A stretch of DNA of 64,000 nt from NCBI GenBank assembly GCA_024220505.1, contig JAKZZE010000015.1, forward strand, positions 558,001 to 622,000. Direction: 5' to 3'. This DNA comes from Rhizopus arrhizus (lineage: Eukaryota > Mucoromycota > Mucoromycetes > Mucorales > Rhizopodaceae). The notes under the pieces are model-generated. The model was not told the DNA's origin. It made no database searches and was given only the letters and a program-made list of their open reading frames with translations. This document shows positions 38,374 through 50,187 of this stretch, piece after piece (position 1 is the first letter of the stretch; each line of letters starts with the position of its first letter). The translations under genes and the position numbers were made by a program.

Positions 38374-40090
38374 TCAAAGACTTACACTGTATGCGGGATT
38401 AATGCAGCGGGAACTATAAAGGGCTATTTGGTCTTTTTGTCGGTCAACTAGTGCTAGCTGATGATGATGACATATTCTTTCTTTTAGAGCCGGTAGAGAG
38501 AGTTTCTTCGATCTGCAGAAACATCCTGGTCTTTCATCATTTGCACGCAGACTAAAAAGGATGTGTCTAAAGTTTAATATATCGGCCATATCACGATTCC
38601 AAAGACGACGAAGAGGAACTTTAGTAGTAGCTTCTATTGTACTGGTCACAACCTTTAAACATTGTTGGTTTTTTGCATCTGAGCAGAAATTATGAAAGCT
38701 TGTTATTTTTTTTTCTTTCACTTGTATATAAAAAGCACTTACCTTAAAAGGTCATGACGATCTACAATGGGATGCGTTTCTCTTCGATATGGTCTAGGGT
38801 TCTGTACTTTTTTAAACGTTTCAAGTTCACCGTTCTGACAAGAAGGGCACAGACTAGAAGTCCGAAACTCGTCAAGGAGGTACACCTGGAAGCATTCTTT
38901 GGCTAGCATTCTTTTCATTCCGACGCCTCTAGTGGTTTCATGATACTTTACATTTCCTGTCGACCAGTTACCAAGTATTAAGATAGCATCATTCCCAAAC
39001 TTCTCCCTAAGCTTATTGGCTAGCCATTTATCTGCTTGTTGCTGATTAATCAAACTTGAGAGCTTCATTGTTTTAAAGGATAAGAAACCACCGGCACGCT
39101 GATCTTCTTCTGCAGGGCGATCTTCATTTAAGTAGTACGCTTTCATGACTAGGGTGACTTTAGCTCTTTCTTGAAGATACTTGACAAACCTGTCTTTTTT
39201 GACAGTTGAAGATTTGAAATGCGATAGGGAAAGCTCGGCTGCAATCACTTCGTCTCTCTTCAAGTTCTTCCTGAGCTTCCTGAATTTTCTGGATTTAGTT
39301 TCGATTGGTTTTTGGTTGCTGGTATGTCGGTAAATCATTTTATTTTCAGCAGTGTTCTTTTCATACATACAGTAAAGCAAGTCTTGACGGCCAAGATCAA
39401 TTAATACACATTTACCAATACTAGCCAACAACTCTTCTTTTCCCAACTTCTCAACCTACTGGAATTCGCCTGTCTTAGTAGACTTTGACTTTCCGCCACT
39501 GCTGCCACCTTTCTTCGTATCGTAGTTTTGCTTTAACACCGACATGCATACGCCATCTGTGTATATCATACCTCTAAACTTCATGGACTTTCTTTCTTCT
39601 TGTGGTTTCATCGCCTTTGATTCTTTTGTTCTTCTTTAAGAGCAAGTTAAGAAACATTCGAACTTTGTTTCCGAATTGAAGCTTGACCCCATTCATATAA
39701 GCAGTGACGATCTTTACCACTTCATATGAGACTATCTGATTAGCATACTTCATATTAACTGGCTCGTACGAACAGGACTGGAAGTGCTGGTGTCGATAGT
39801 TGATTATTAGCCCTTTGTAAGTTCTTGATTTTGTCGAAGTTTTCTGTTTGTCTAGCTTGTAGTTATTGAGGAGTAACAAAAAGACTCCTTTAAAAAGGTC
39901 TGCATTAATGAAATCCTCCAAGGGGAATGCAGGGTTATTTTCCAGTTCATGAATAAAGATATATTTCAAAAAGGAGAATGTATGTAACACAAGGGTATGA
40001 ACATTAGCTACAAGCGTTTTGAGTAGCGAAATATATTGTGGCTTCCACCAACGCCAGCGATTGAACTTTATAAAGAAAAAGATAAATTGA
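38374..40090 (-). pseudogene. Fanzor protein (eukaryotic TnpB homologue, RNA-guided nuclease family), broken
   Basis: Pieces in order on the minus strand are an N-terminal helical part with RWRWWKPQYISLLK and HTFSFLKYIFIHELE (about 40075-39574), a -YTDGVCMSVLKQNY- segment, then the nuclease part. RuvC-I is CVLIDLGRQDLLY (about 39420-39380). GNWSTGNVKYHETTRG is followed by RuvC-II with the first zinc pair, LLDEFRTSSLCPSC (about 38880-38840). RuvC-III is WNRDMADILNF (about 38602-38570). All three catalytic acids are still encoded. Breaks are a frameshift near 39575, an in-frame TAG at 39456-39458, and one extra A in a six-A run (38669-38674) after a 64-bp intron (38679-38742). Fanzor enzymes use a short RNA made from the 3' end of the element to cut DNA. 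Here the stop lies next to the left inverted repeat, as expected for such an RNA. It is now inactive unless the breaks are assembly errors. Confidence 0.85.
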
Positions 40091-40445
40091 TAGCATTTTT
40101 TATTACTGTTGTCGTTTGTGCTATCATTGTCTTTTGGCAACATATTGTCACTAATAGAGTGGAGTTAGAACAACGAAATAATTCTACCTATGACCTTATA
40201 CTATATGGTATGATGAATAATGATCAAATAGTCCAGTACTTTACAACATAATGTCTTGATGGTTGAATTATAGACTCTGTCCCTCTTGGACATTATGAAG
40301 AACGTGCTTATACTGTTGCCATTTCAAACACAATACTACAAAGCTAATGATATGTGTGCATACAGCCAGTTGCCTAATTGCATTGTACTCCACAGCAAAA
40401 GGTAGCGAATGACGGCATGACGAAAAAAATCGTCTAAAAAGAATT

Positions 40446-40524
40446 AAAAAAATTTGCCGTTCGTCTCCTATTTTTCATGTCTAATTTATTTTATTAAAAT
40501 GTCTCATTTTAGATTAAAGCACTG
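40446..40524 (-). repeat. Right terminal inverted repeat of the Fanzor element
   Basis: Read on the minus strand it starts CAGTGCTTTAATCTAAAATG and continues with the shared block AATAAAATAAATTAGACA and GAGACGAACG, mirroring the left end. Confidence 0.87.
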
Positions 40525-40526
40525 TA

Positions 40527-42065
40527 TAAAATTTTTTCTTCTACTTGATAACTCATTTTCTGGTAACATTGTGTCCGACCTGACTCCATCTATCAATTAT
40601 CTACTCTATGCAGACGACGTTGTCCTTATTGCCAATCCTGAGAACCTCACTTCTTTACTGCACAAATGTGAAGCTCATAGTTACTCCTTAGGTTATCGAT
40701 GGAACCCGATAAAATGTGCCATAGTTGCTCCTACTAGTGATGTTAAAACTTATCAATTATATGGTACTACTATCCCCAAAGAATCCTCTTTCTCATATTT
40801 GGGTATACCTATCAAACCTGGTGGACTAATAGACTATCCTGCTATGATCCAACACAATATCAATAAGGCATCTCTCACAATGAACCAACTTGCTGTTATT
40901 GGTCTCAATTCTAAAGATTTTCCACCTTTATTAGCATGTCGTTTTTACAGCCAAATGGTCCGTGCTCAATTAGATTATGGTCTTGCGATTAGTCCTCTCA
41001 CAACTAAATTTATCTATCAACCTGATACTTTCCAAAACCAATGTATTAGACGTATCTTCAGTGGTCATTCTAAGTCTTCAGTTCAAGTCATGCTTCATCT
41101 GGTCAATCTCCCATCGATGCGAACTCGTGTTGCAGTCCTTCAAGCCCAGTATCTTTTTCGTAGTGCTCATTTACCTGATGATACTCTTCTTGCTCATCTG
41201 CTGCCATATATTCAATCTTCAACTAGCCGCTCTCACTGGTACAAACTGGCTAATACTCCAATGTGGAAATCTCTCTGTGGACCAATCCTTGATACTTTAG
41301 ATAAAAAGAAATTTCTCTCTCTTCGCACCAAATTCTTAGCTGATCAATTTCAACATTTATATAATAACTCTGATTCCATCCTGTTATCCTCTACTCGCCC
41401 TACTATCCAAGTGGATCCTATCCTTTGGTTACCGATGACTTATTCTGAACGTAGTCGTGTTCTTCGCTGGCGTCTGGGTTGGCTACCTGGTGGTAAACCT
41501 AAAGAATGCATCTTCCACCCTTATCATAACTGGAGTCATCGACATACTTTTGACTGTCTACATGTTCATCATCGTCTGTACTTGCCTCGCTCAATTGAAG
41601 ATCCAATCTCTTTCCTTCTTAATTTACTACCATTACATAAACCTCGTCCTACTGCTTCTCATAGCTGGTTTACCCTATGGCCTATCCTATGTACGATTCT
41701 CCATGAACTGAATTATTATTTTCATGATGAATGCCCTCCTCCTCCTGTTGATCCTGGTGTCAAGCTGTTGAATTGGTTACCCAAGTAATAGTATGAGTCT
41801 TTCTGGTACTTGATCTGGTTTTTATTAAATTTTTGTTTCTATTTACTTTTTCTTTCTTCCTTCTCTTATATTTATTCATGTTTCAAATAATTTGCTCTTT
41901 TCTTTTTCCTTTTCTTTTTCCTTTTCTTTCTCTTTTTTCCCTTCTTGTCTCCTAAGAAGGTTTTTTATTCTCTTACATTCATAACTGGCTCGGGCAACAT
42001 TGCACACTTTGTTGCTACATGCTCATTGCCATAAAATTTTAAAAAAATACAAAAAAATAATAAAA
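40527..42065 (+). mobile_element. 5'-truncated LINE (non-LTR retrotransposon)
   Basis: A continuous reading frame runs to the stop at 41786-41788. It begins inside the reverse transcriptase with YLLYADDVVLIA (YADD catalytic motif, about 40599-40634). The thumb/connection region follows (FSYLGIPIKPGG, QLDYGLAISPL), then a long C-terminal domain with a His-rich segment (CIFHPYHNWSHRHTFDC) typical of zinc-knuckle-like ends in fungal LINEs. A pyrimidine-rich 3' UTR follows and the copy ends in an A-rich tail at about 42037-42065. The upstream half of the reverse transcriptase, the endonuclease and any ORF1 are missing. The truncation point is within about 20 bases of the Fanzor element's right TA. 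The remaining ORF has no stop, so the copy is fairly young. Confidence 0.87.
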
Positions 42066-43114
42066 CCCAGAATTTAATAGTATAAAAAATTTTCATGCAA
42101 ACATTGTTTTCTAAAAATAACACAAACCAATCATAGATTCATTTTATGTTTGAATTTATAATCCGCTCAGGTTCTTTTATAATTGCCCTTAGTTCCCGTA
42201 CAAATAAAAGACGCTATTACGTAGCTTTACTCCCTTTCTTCCTCTTTTACTGTGATTAAAAAGTATGCTAGTAAAGAACAAGAGCTAGGTAATATAGAAA
42301 ATACAATAAAAAGAAAAGAGAAGGAGCGTGTACAATACAATGCTAACAGTGAGGATTACAGCAAGTATAGTAAGAACAATAAATTATACTGTTGTATTGG
42401 GATTTGCCTTGTGGCTTAACTAGCTGATCAGGTTTATACTACTTTTTGACTATATTTTTTATCTTTTACAGCTAGAGATGGTAGTATATTAGATAAAATA
42501 TAAAGGCTATAAGAAAGAGTAATTTATTTAAATATTCTTTTTACAATTAAGATCAGGTGGGTCTACTTGCTATCTCCACTTATTTTCTTCCCAATAGTCG
42601 TCTTGGACCATATATCAAAAAATACGCGGGACTTCGATTCTCATTTGCTTGTATTTTTTGTTTATTTGTAGTCATTAGCAGGCAGCCCTATAACAGTATT
42701 ATATTTTGTGCTTAAGCACGAGAAATATTACGGTGAATAAATTAAGGACGGTCTATAAATTCATGAAACATAGCTGTGTATGATCGTCATTTTTACTTAA
42801 AAAACATAAGAGTAAATCAGAGAGGAATCAAAGACAAGGAAGATGAATGTTAAGGCAACAAAAGAAATAAATTAGCTTACACTGACAAATCTAAGCTCGG
42901 AGATCAAATCAAAGGTTGGTTAGAAATACAATTGGATTTTGCTAAATCAAATGAAATTGATAAGTAAAATGGAGCCTGATTCAACTTGGTCGGATAATTG
43001 CTTGTAAGAAAAAAAAACCTTAAAATAATGATGCTAATTCTATATAAAAGAGAGACCCTGTATTTTGTTCTTTTTTTCTTTTTTCTCTCTCTTATATTTT
43101 ATTTTCCATATATA
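42066..43114. other. Intergenic
   Basis: AT-rich. A Lys/Asn-rich codon-like stretch near 42290-42400 has no extended frame. It includes the upstream region of the LRR gene. Confidence 0.4.
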
Positions 43115-44154
43115 ATGAGCAGTCATTTTACTATCCGAAGTTTATCAAGATCAACAATAGAGCAACTTCCCTTACACCACTTATTCTCTCCAACTACTTT
43201 AGAAAAAGATTTACATTACATTGACAAAACATATTACAGTAATGAAAAAATAATATTGGCAGATAACAAAGTGGATGTTGCAAGTAACCGAATGTATGAT
43301 ATTCTAAGTCGTTATACAAGATCTTGTCTTGATTTGTAAGTCCACTTGGGATCACTTTTATATGAAAAATTAACGATTTAATTAGACGTAACATGGACTT
43401 ACTATCACTTCCCATTCAAATATCTTTATTCACTAAGTTAACTGTACTTGATTTATCACACAACAAATTACGAGAAATACCTTCGACTATTGAACAATTG
43501 ACCAATCTGAAACATTTGGATTTATCCCATAATAGATTTATCTATTTACCGTCCGGCCTATGCAGACTCACACAACTCATACACTTGGATATTTCTTATA
43601 ACCCACTTCAAACTGTATCGGCTAATATGTCGCGTTTAATGAACCTCAGTTTGTTGGACTTATCACATACCGACATTCAATTTATCCCCGCTGAGCTACT
43701 AGATCTCTCCATGACAACCATTCGCACAGAACATTGTCCGAATCTACTAGATGCAGAAATCGAATCGGATTCAATGTATAATCTACCTAGTTTATTTGAA
43801 CTCTGCGCAAGACAAATAATGCAACCAATTCTATATCAGCTGATGACAAAAAAGAAGAAATCAAGGAAATTAAAAAAAGCAATAGATATCATCCAAAGAC
43901 AGTGTCCTCCTCATATTTTGGAATATTTATCAGCGCCTAGAGGTTGTTCCTCTTGCGGTGGTCCATATTTCGAAAACCATCTTATTCGATATAGACTGGT
44001 TCAAAGACAAGATGAATCATGGATACCCGTAGAATATAAACTTTGTTCTGCTCATTGGAACACTGAAAATCAAAGAATACTCGATATGTTTTCATTTAAA
44101 CCTCGGTTTGCTCTGCCAAAGTCAAAGCAACCTTGTTTACTAGAGTTGGTTTAA
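43115..44154 (+). CDS. Leucine-rich-repeat protein with Cys-containing C-terminal domain (LRR paralogue B)
   Basis: Exons 43115-43335 and 43386-44154 give 329 residues. The N-terminal 75 residues are not LRR-like and carry no myristoylation motif. Five LRRs follow (LTVLDLSHNKLREIP, LKHLDLSHNRFIYLP, LIHLDISYNPLQTV, LSLLDLSHTDIQFIP). Then comes LPSLFELCARQIM, a Lys-rich insert (KKKKSRKLKK), CSSCGGPYFENHLIRYR, and WIPVEYKLCSAHWNTENQRIL. The last two blocks are near-copies of those in the 25021-25979 gene, as is the intron position (a split Leu codon after LD). The two genes are therefore duplicates, now on opposite strands and 17 kb apart. The C-terminal CxxC plus C/H residues could bind zinc; the function is unknown. 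Confidence 0.87.
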
Positions 44155-44400
44155 TAATAAAAAATATTGCATGGTTACTGCCAAACACACAAACACACAA
44201 CATTTACAAAACTATAAATTCGTCCGTCTGTCGAACAAGTAAATGGGGCTTATATGTGTGCATTAGTGTTGCAACTTCGAATGTTACACAACTCTTGTGA
44301 GTGTGTTTTGTGAGAAGAAGGGAAAACTTTATTTTTTCTTCTTTTTTATTTTATATTTTTTTTCTTGGTTTCACGTAGAAATTTTAGCGCTTATAAAAAT

Positions 44401-46732
44401 ATGTATTATGATCAACCACAACAAGTATCAAAACCATTTGTCTATGTTCAATATCCAACTCCACCTTCAGATACAAAAAGAAATAATGAAATAGCTCAAT
44501 CAAAATCGTCTGATGAACAACCACCTAAAAAGAAAAGACAGCATGTTGGATATGCGTGTGACAAGTACAGTGTTATCATTTAAAGTGGAATACACTATCT
44601 AATACTATAATAGATGTCGTGAGAGACGAGTAGGTTGCGATAGAGAGAAACCAACTTGTGGGCAATGTAAAGAACGATATGATTGTCAATACAGTAATCA
44701 AGCATTAAGGTTAGATAATGTATCACTGAGACAACGATTAGGAGTATTAGAAGAAAGAGTCAGTTGGCTGACTTCATTCGTTGTCAATCTTGAAGAAGAC
44801 TACCGAACTACAATTCCTCGTTTAACACAACAACTACAGCAGCTACCACAGCAGCAACAGCAACTTCAACCACAACATAGTTTACAGGATTGGGCGAGAC
44901 AGAAAGGTTGGATTGTGGACGAAAGAGCAAATGGATTAAAGTCGATTTACACAGATATCAAAAGTTTTGAAGATCTGAGTGCGGCGATAAGAAATACAAT
45001 GAACATGATTCACGATTTAAGAGGAGACTCCATCTATCGACAACCCAGCATGGATTATTCATCAAGTACAATCAATACGACAGAAGAACATTCCTTTGGA
45101 TTCTTTGAAAGCCTCGGTCGATTACCGACAGGTAAAATCACATTGAGGAATGACGACGGCAGTATTACCAATCGTATGATGGCCCAATCTGCAGTGCAGG
45201 ACAAATATCTTGAAATAGATGTCATGACTCGTTTAATACACAAACATCATCAATGCACTTTTCCTTCTTTGGTGAGCCCAGCCAGATTTGAAAATCATTA
45301 TCGGCAAGGACAGCTCAAACCACTCGTACTTTCCTCCATATTTTCTCATTCTGTTCCTCACATCTCTATTTATCACCCTCATTTGGCTCAAATTCAGGAT
45401 TTTCGTGAATTGGGCGTCAAGTTTTATGATCACTCTCATGATTTGCTGGGTGTAGATGATGAACCTGCCAGTATTTCAAACATACACCAACGCACATTTT
45501 TAATCACTTACGATTTGGATCACGGCCGTGTACGACGAGCTTATTTGCATTTAGGAATTGCTATTCGCATGTGTTTCATGTTGAACCTACATCGTAAAGA
45601 AGGCTATGCTGAATGTAAAACTGCCTTTGAAGTAGAACAATCTAAACGTATCTTTTGGACTATTTGGTTTTATGACAACATGGTCTGTGCACAAATATAG
45701 CAAAGCTTTAGTATTGAGTTACTTATTCCAATGTAACAATAGGTTCCACAACTATTTCAAGATAAAAGCTCAACAATGAGACTCAACCAAATATCTGTCG
45801 ATTTACCTACGCCATTACCCGAATTCAATCAATTAGAGTTAGAGCAAACCATATTTGCGGTTAATTTGATCCGTATCAGAAGACTAGCAGGCGAAATCGT
45901 AGAAGACATGCAAAAAAAGCTTGGGCCTCACACACTTGCCAAGAAATATAAGCAAAAGCTGCGTACATTTTATCGTGATATGCCTGATCATTTAAAATTC
46001 GGTAATTTTGCTTTAGCATCTGTAAGCACCTCGCTCTGGCAAAAAAGAAATTATTATTGTGTCCTTTTGGATTACTGTCAAGCCTGGATCACGATTTATC
46101 GTGCCCTCCTACCTTCTTCTTCAGCTACCGCTGCTGGCATTTATGAACAGGATGCCATTCTTTATACCTCACAAGCCGCCATGGCCATGATTAGGTTGTT
46201 TGAAAATTGGTTCCAGTCATCGTCCATGTCTCAGGAAGGATTTGATTGCTTCTTTCGGCCTTATTTATACCATTTCATGAGTGCAAAAAACATATTCTCT
46301 GTAACTTTTTTTTTTTTGCCTATATATATATTTATTTGTTAATATTTGCTGTAGGCTAATGTAACCCAAGTGGGCAGATCATCTGCTCTTGTTTCTACTA
46401 GTCGAGCTTGCTTGGTCCTACTATTAAACCTCTATCAGATAACACCCACCAAACGATCATTTGATGAAAGTCATGTAGAGAACAGCTTACTAGACATCCT
46501 CAGGAAGCAGCAGATTAGTTTGAATGAGACACTACGTCAAGAAACGATCAATGAAGCTTTACAGGATGATACAAATGCAGATGGTGGTTGGAGTATCTTT
46601 TCAATTGCTTTTGATGATGATGATGAAAGCAAATCAGGCACCTCTTCTTCGTCTATGATGAGTAGTAGTGGATCGGATCCAATTTTATCATCTAATATGA
46701 ATCACCATGGGCCTTTCTCAACTTCATTCTAG
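44401..46732 (+). CDS. Zn2Cys6 fungal-specific transcription factor
   Basis: Four exons (44401-44564, 44614-45682, 45743-46300, 46355-46732) give 722 residues. The Zn2Cys6 cluster spans Cys53 to Cys79, with the pattern CDKC-x6-C-x6-CGQC-x5-C. It is preceded by a KKKR basic patch and followed by a coiled-coil linker (LRQRLGVLEERVSWL) and a Gln run. The central fungal-specific domain (MHR) is recognisable by DLDHGRVRRAYLHLGIAIRM, MLNLHRKEG and KRIFWTIWFYDNMV. The C-terminus is acidic and Ser-rich. The protein binds DNA as a dimer and acts in the nucleus; target genes cannot be inferred. The first intron splits the cluster after the second Cys half. Start at 44401; an upstream in-frame TTG was ignored. 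Confidence 0.93.
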
Positions 46733-47694
46733 ACGCACACATTATTCATTGTGTAAATATATCATTTTAATACATTATCTCTATTATTCCCCTTCTCTCT
46801 ATTCCTTTTTTAACTGACTATTTTTTTGAGGACAAATAAATCAAAGAAAGCATATTTACATGTATAAATACGTTGGATAAGCAAACCCTTTGTATACGTC
46901 CGTTTTTTTTATGTTAAAGGAACCCAACAAGTGGGTTTCATAAAAAGTCAAGTGCATTTGGAGCTTATTGGGCGAGATAAAAAGAATAACTGGCTGGTAA
47001 TATCATTGGCTATAAAAGAATGATTGATTTTAGGAAGGTTACTGCACAAACGAAGCTTAGTTTCTTTGTAGACATTCAGAAATCAAATATTTCGTTTCTG
47101 ATTACAGCAACTAATTCTTTACCATCTCATCGTTTAAGAACGTATTTTGCCCCTTTCGAAAGTAGGCTGTTCCTTTTTTTCATTAATAACAGAGGGCGAA
47201 AAATGCCCGTTTTAAAGTTGGCAAGAGAATAGTAAAAAGGACCAAAGCATTTTTATAAAATCAGATTCTATTTTAAAAGACAACTGGTTTAAAGAAAAGC
47301 GCGACAAAGCAACAATTTGTTCTGTTAAGCCGTTTTATTTTACCGAAGACAAATAATAGAATAAAATGAAACATTATTGTAGAATTTTTTTCCAAAAGAA
47401 ATACAAATGTACATTGATCCCTTCAAGTACACAATATATAAACTACGCTTCTATTTTTTTTTCGGAAATAAACAAATAAGCTTTTGTGATGCTTTAAACC
47501 ATCTGTTTTATATAAACCCCTTTTTATTGGAAAACAAAGCGTTATAAAAAAAAGATTCAATTAAATACTTAATACGCTTATTTTGCTTTATACATCTGCT
47601 CTCTTTTCCCCTTTTCGAGACACACCTATCTCTTCTTGTTAAAGAAAATGCCTTTCCTCAACATATGTTACAAATAAAAAAAAAGAAAAGACTC
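46733..47694. other. Intergenic between convergent genes
   Basis: AT-rich. A 70-codon ORF at 47020-47232 has no supporting features. No RNA gene seen. Confidence 0.4.
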
Positions 47695-50187
47695 CTAGTG
47701 AATGATTCCAGAAGGAGAATAAACAGGATTATCTTCTGTCGGTAAAAAGGATCCATTTTCTACAAGGTAATGCTCTGCAAAGAATAATGCTAATAAAAAT
47801 CAATCGTTGTTGTTTCTATTACTATTTCCATTTTCTTACCAAATGATTTAGGCAACCAAGGTAAGTACGTATCTATAAGTTGAGGAGTCAATCTAGTTGT
47901 ACTGGGATATTGCCGTTGAACGATCGAGATAACAAAATCAAGAGGTGTTCCAAAACAGGACGGTAAATAGACATTAGCACCGTGATTTAAGAGTTCTTGT
48001 ATGATGTGGGTAGACCTTGACCAGATTGCGAAATGCAAAGGGCTCAATCCATTACGGTCTTGACTGTTTGCCAATTGAGCACACTCTGAGAGTAACCAGC
48101 ATGCAAGAGGATAGTTATTCATATGTGAAGCCATATGAAGTAAGGTATGGCCACATTCATTCGTCTGTAATAATTCTTTACTGGTGCAATATTGAGAGAG
48201 AATTTGCCTTGCATTAGCCAAATGGACAGGTGTCTGAGTCATCTTGCGAACAAGATCACAGAGCGCTTGCTCACAGTGATTCTGGTAATAAAAGATGGAG
48301 GCGTCACGCATAGTGGTCACAAATGAGTGGTTTTTGAAAGACACATTGACTGCGCAAACCTGTTCAGAGGGAGGGGCAAGACATACAATATATGTTGGCG
48401 TCACGTTGAGCATAACAGCAGGTGTGTCTCCAAACATAACACTCATATCTCGGTTGAACGCGTTGCCAACCAGAATCACTTCGGTGCCTCCCATGAGTGA
48501 GCCGCGGTAAGGAATGATCTCTTTGAGATAGGCAATGTTACTGTTATTATAGTGAGTTGATGTGCTGGGTGGTGGTAATGAATAAAAATCTCTTTGTTCG
48601 TCTTGAGAGCTCTGACAGGTATTGTCAAAGATCGATGCGGAAGAATTGGTTGATAGTAACATGATATCATCGCTTTCATATTCGCGACCCGAATTTTCTA
48701 CTAGTGTTGTTGTTGAATGAGGTTCAGTGAATATATTTGTAGGGGATAGTGCTGCATGAGTGGTTAACGTACATGAGTGAGGGTCAGACGTGTAAACATC
48801 ACTGCTGTTGATTGTATTTTTCCAAGGGTCTGAATAAAGTGTCGGTGTTGAGTTCAAAGTATTTATAGTATCATTCACAGAGGATCGCATCATGGAGGTA
48901 GTAGGAATATGAGATAGAGATGGTTTGTTGACGTCTACCATGGCACTATTTCTTCTAGAAGATCCTGGAGTAATCATGTCATCCTCTGAAGAACAATACG
49001 TTCTCCGCGAGCGAACACGGCGATGGCGTCGACTTGGACTTGCTGTTTTAGATGTCTTGTGGTCATCTGTAATCATAATGGGTGGTGTTTGACCAATTGC
49101 TATCACACGACCTTGGTTGTCTTTTAATGAAAAGCAAACACTATAAAAAGCCTCCATCAATAAGGTTGCACAAACATGCTTTCATTCATAATTTACCGAA
49201 AACCAATACGTTCATCATGATGGCGACAATAGCATGTAATCCTTGTTGGTAAAATGGTGTCATTGGAACGAAAGTCAAGGATGGGGTCACAATTAAATAA
49301 TAGAATGCGTTGTCTGTCATGCTCATAAGCCTCATCTACAACAGTCGACCCAGGTTGAATACGAATAGAGGTCAATGTTGCATTCTTTTTACGTTCAGCA
49401 CGTTTCCTCTATCATAGGATATCAGATAACAAATCAGCCTGTTTTAAATAAAAAATCACCTCACGTCGTACACAACCTTGACACATTTTGATTTTTTTGT
49501 TAGTGTTACTTTCACAAATCACTTTTGCTTCTAAATCAAGTATTTTGGAACCGTCATGAAGATCGATGAATTTTTGTTGCTTTTGTGTAGCCTTTTTGGA
49601 TTTTGGTTTTGCCAGTAAATGTTTAGGTACTCGTAAATAAGACCAATTACAAGGTGTGTCATCCTTTGATACTAATTGTATACTGAGCTTGATTTGAGTT
49701 TCTACTCGAGATCTTGCACCAGTAGGAGAGATGCCATTCACGCGAATATCAAATGGATAGCTGAGTTCATATGGTTAGTTGCTCGCTCTTTTAATATGAA
49801 TCTAGCCCTTACTTGTTATAGGATTGATTAATTTTATTTACAGTAAAAGATGGAGACCTGTTTATTGATTAGAAAACAATAGAAAGAGTACAAGATTTGT
49901 TGCTAGGTTTCACAAATCATTTTTCTTTACTTACATTGTATGGGATGTATGATGGGTTACTAAGCAATTGTCTATCTAATAAAACAAAGCTGAGTTTATG
50001 TCAAGGACCGGGTTAAGCAAAAAAAAAAGTTTACCGAGTCATTCATAGACGGTTCATGAGAAAAAGATGAATGGCTTACAGTGGAAGAGCTAGGTGATAC
50101 TGGTGGTGAATAATTCAAAGGTATAGTATTATATTGCTTTGACACAGGCCCAATCTGAGAATGGGCATGTAATTGACGTGAATTCAT
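47695..50187 (-). CDS. Spt23/Mga2-like regulator (IPT/TIG domain plus ankyrin repeats), without membrane anchor
   Basis: Seven exons (50187-50035, 49975-49935, 49857-49813, 49760-49460, 49408-49197, 49140-47840, 47774-47695) join to 710 residues. The N-terminal domain carries YPFDIRVNGISPTGARSRVE, then KMCQGCVRRERKRAERKK, the conserved Spt23/Mga2 DNA-binding-like region. A Ser/Thr/Arg-rich linker follows. Next come an IPT/TIG domain (LKEIIPYRGSLMGGTEVILV, near 445) and about two ankyrin repeats (GHTLLHMASHMNNYPLACWL, GLSPLHFAIWSRSTHIIQEL). In yeast these proteins sit in the ER membrane, are cut by the proteasome and then switch on OLE1 (fatty-acid desaturation). Here no transmembrane helix follows the ankyrins. 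The short last exon ends in a hydrophilic tail, so regulation must differ. Confidence 0.9.

Larger units (their letters stand above)
38259..40524 (-). mobile_element. Tc1/mariner-type element carrying a Fanzor gene (2266 bp)
   Basis: The segment begins with CAGTG at 38259 and ends with CACTG at 40524, and each end is flanked by TA (38257-38258 and 40525-40526). TA duplication plus CAGT ends is the signature of Tc1/mariner transposons. The first ~80 bases at each end form an imperfect inverted repeat, including a shared stretch TTTAATCTAAAATGAGAC. Inside there is no DDE/DDD transposase. Instead there is one minus-strand gene of the Fanzor family, so the element would need a transposase in trans. 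Fanzor genes inside mariner-like ends are known from the family literature. The gene is broken (see separate entry), but the ends are still easily recognised, so the insertion is not ancient. Confidence 0.85.

Noticed and set aside
38259..40524. CRISPR-like or intein origin for the TnpB-like gene
   Set aside because: No direct-repeat array; motif order, intron and TIRs fit a eukaryotic Fanzor transposon.
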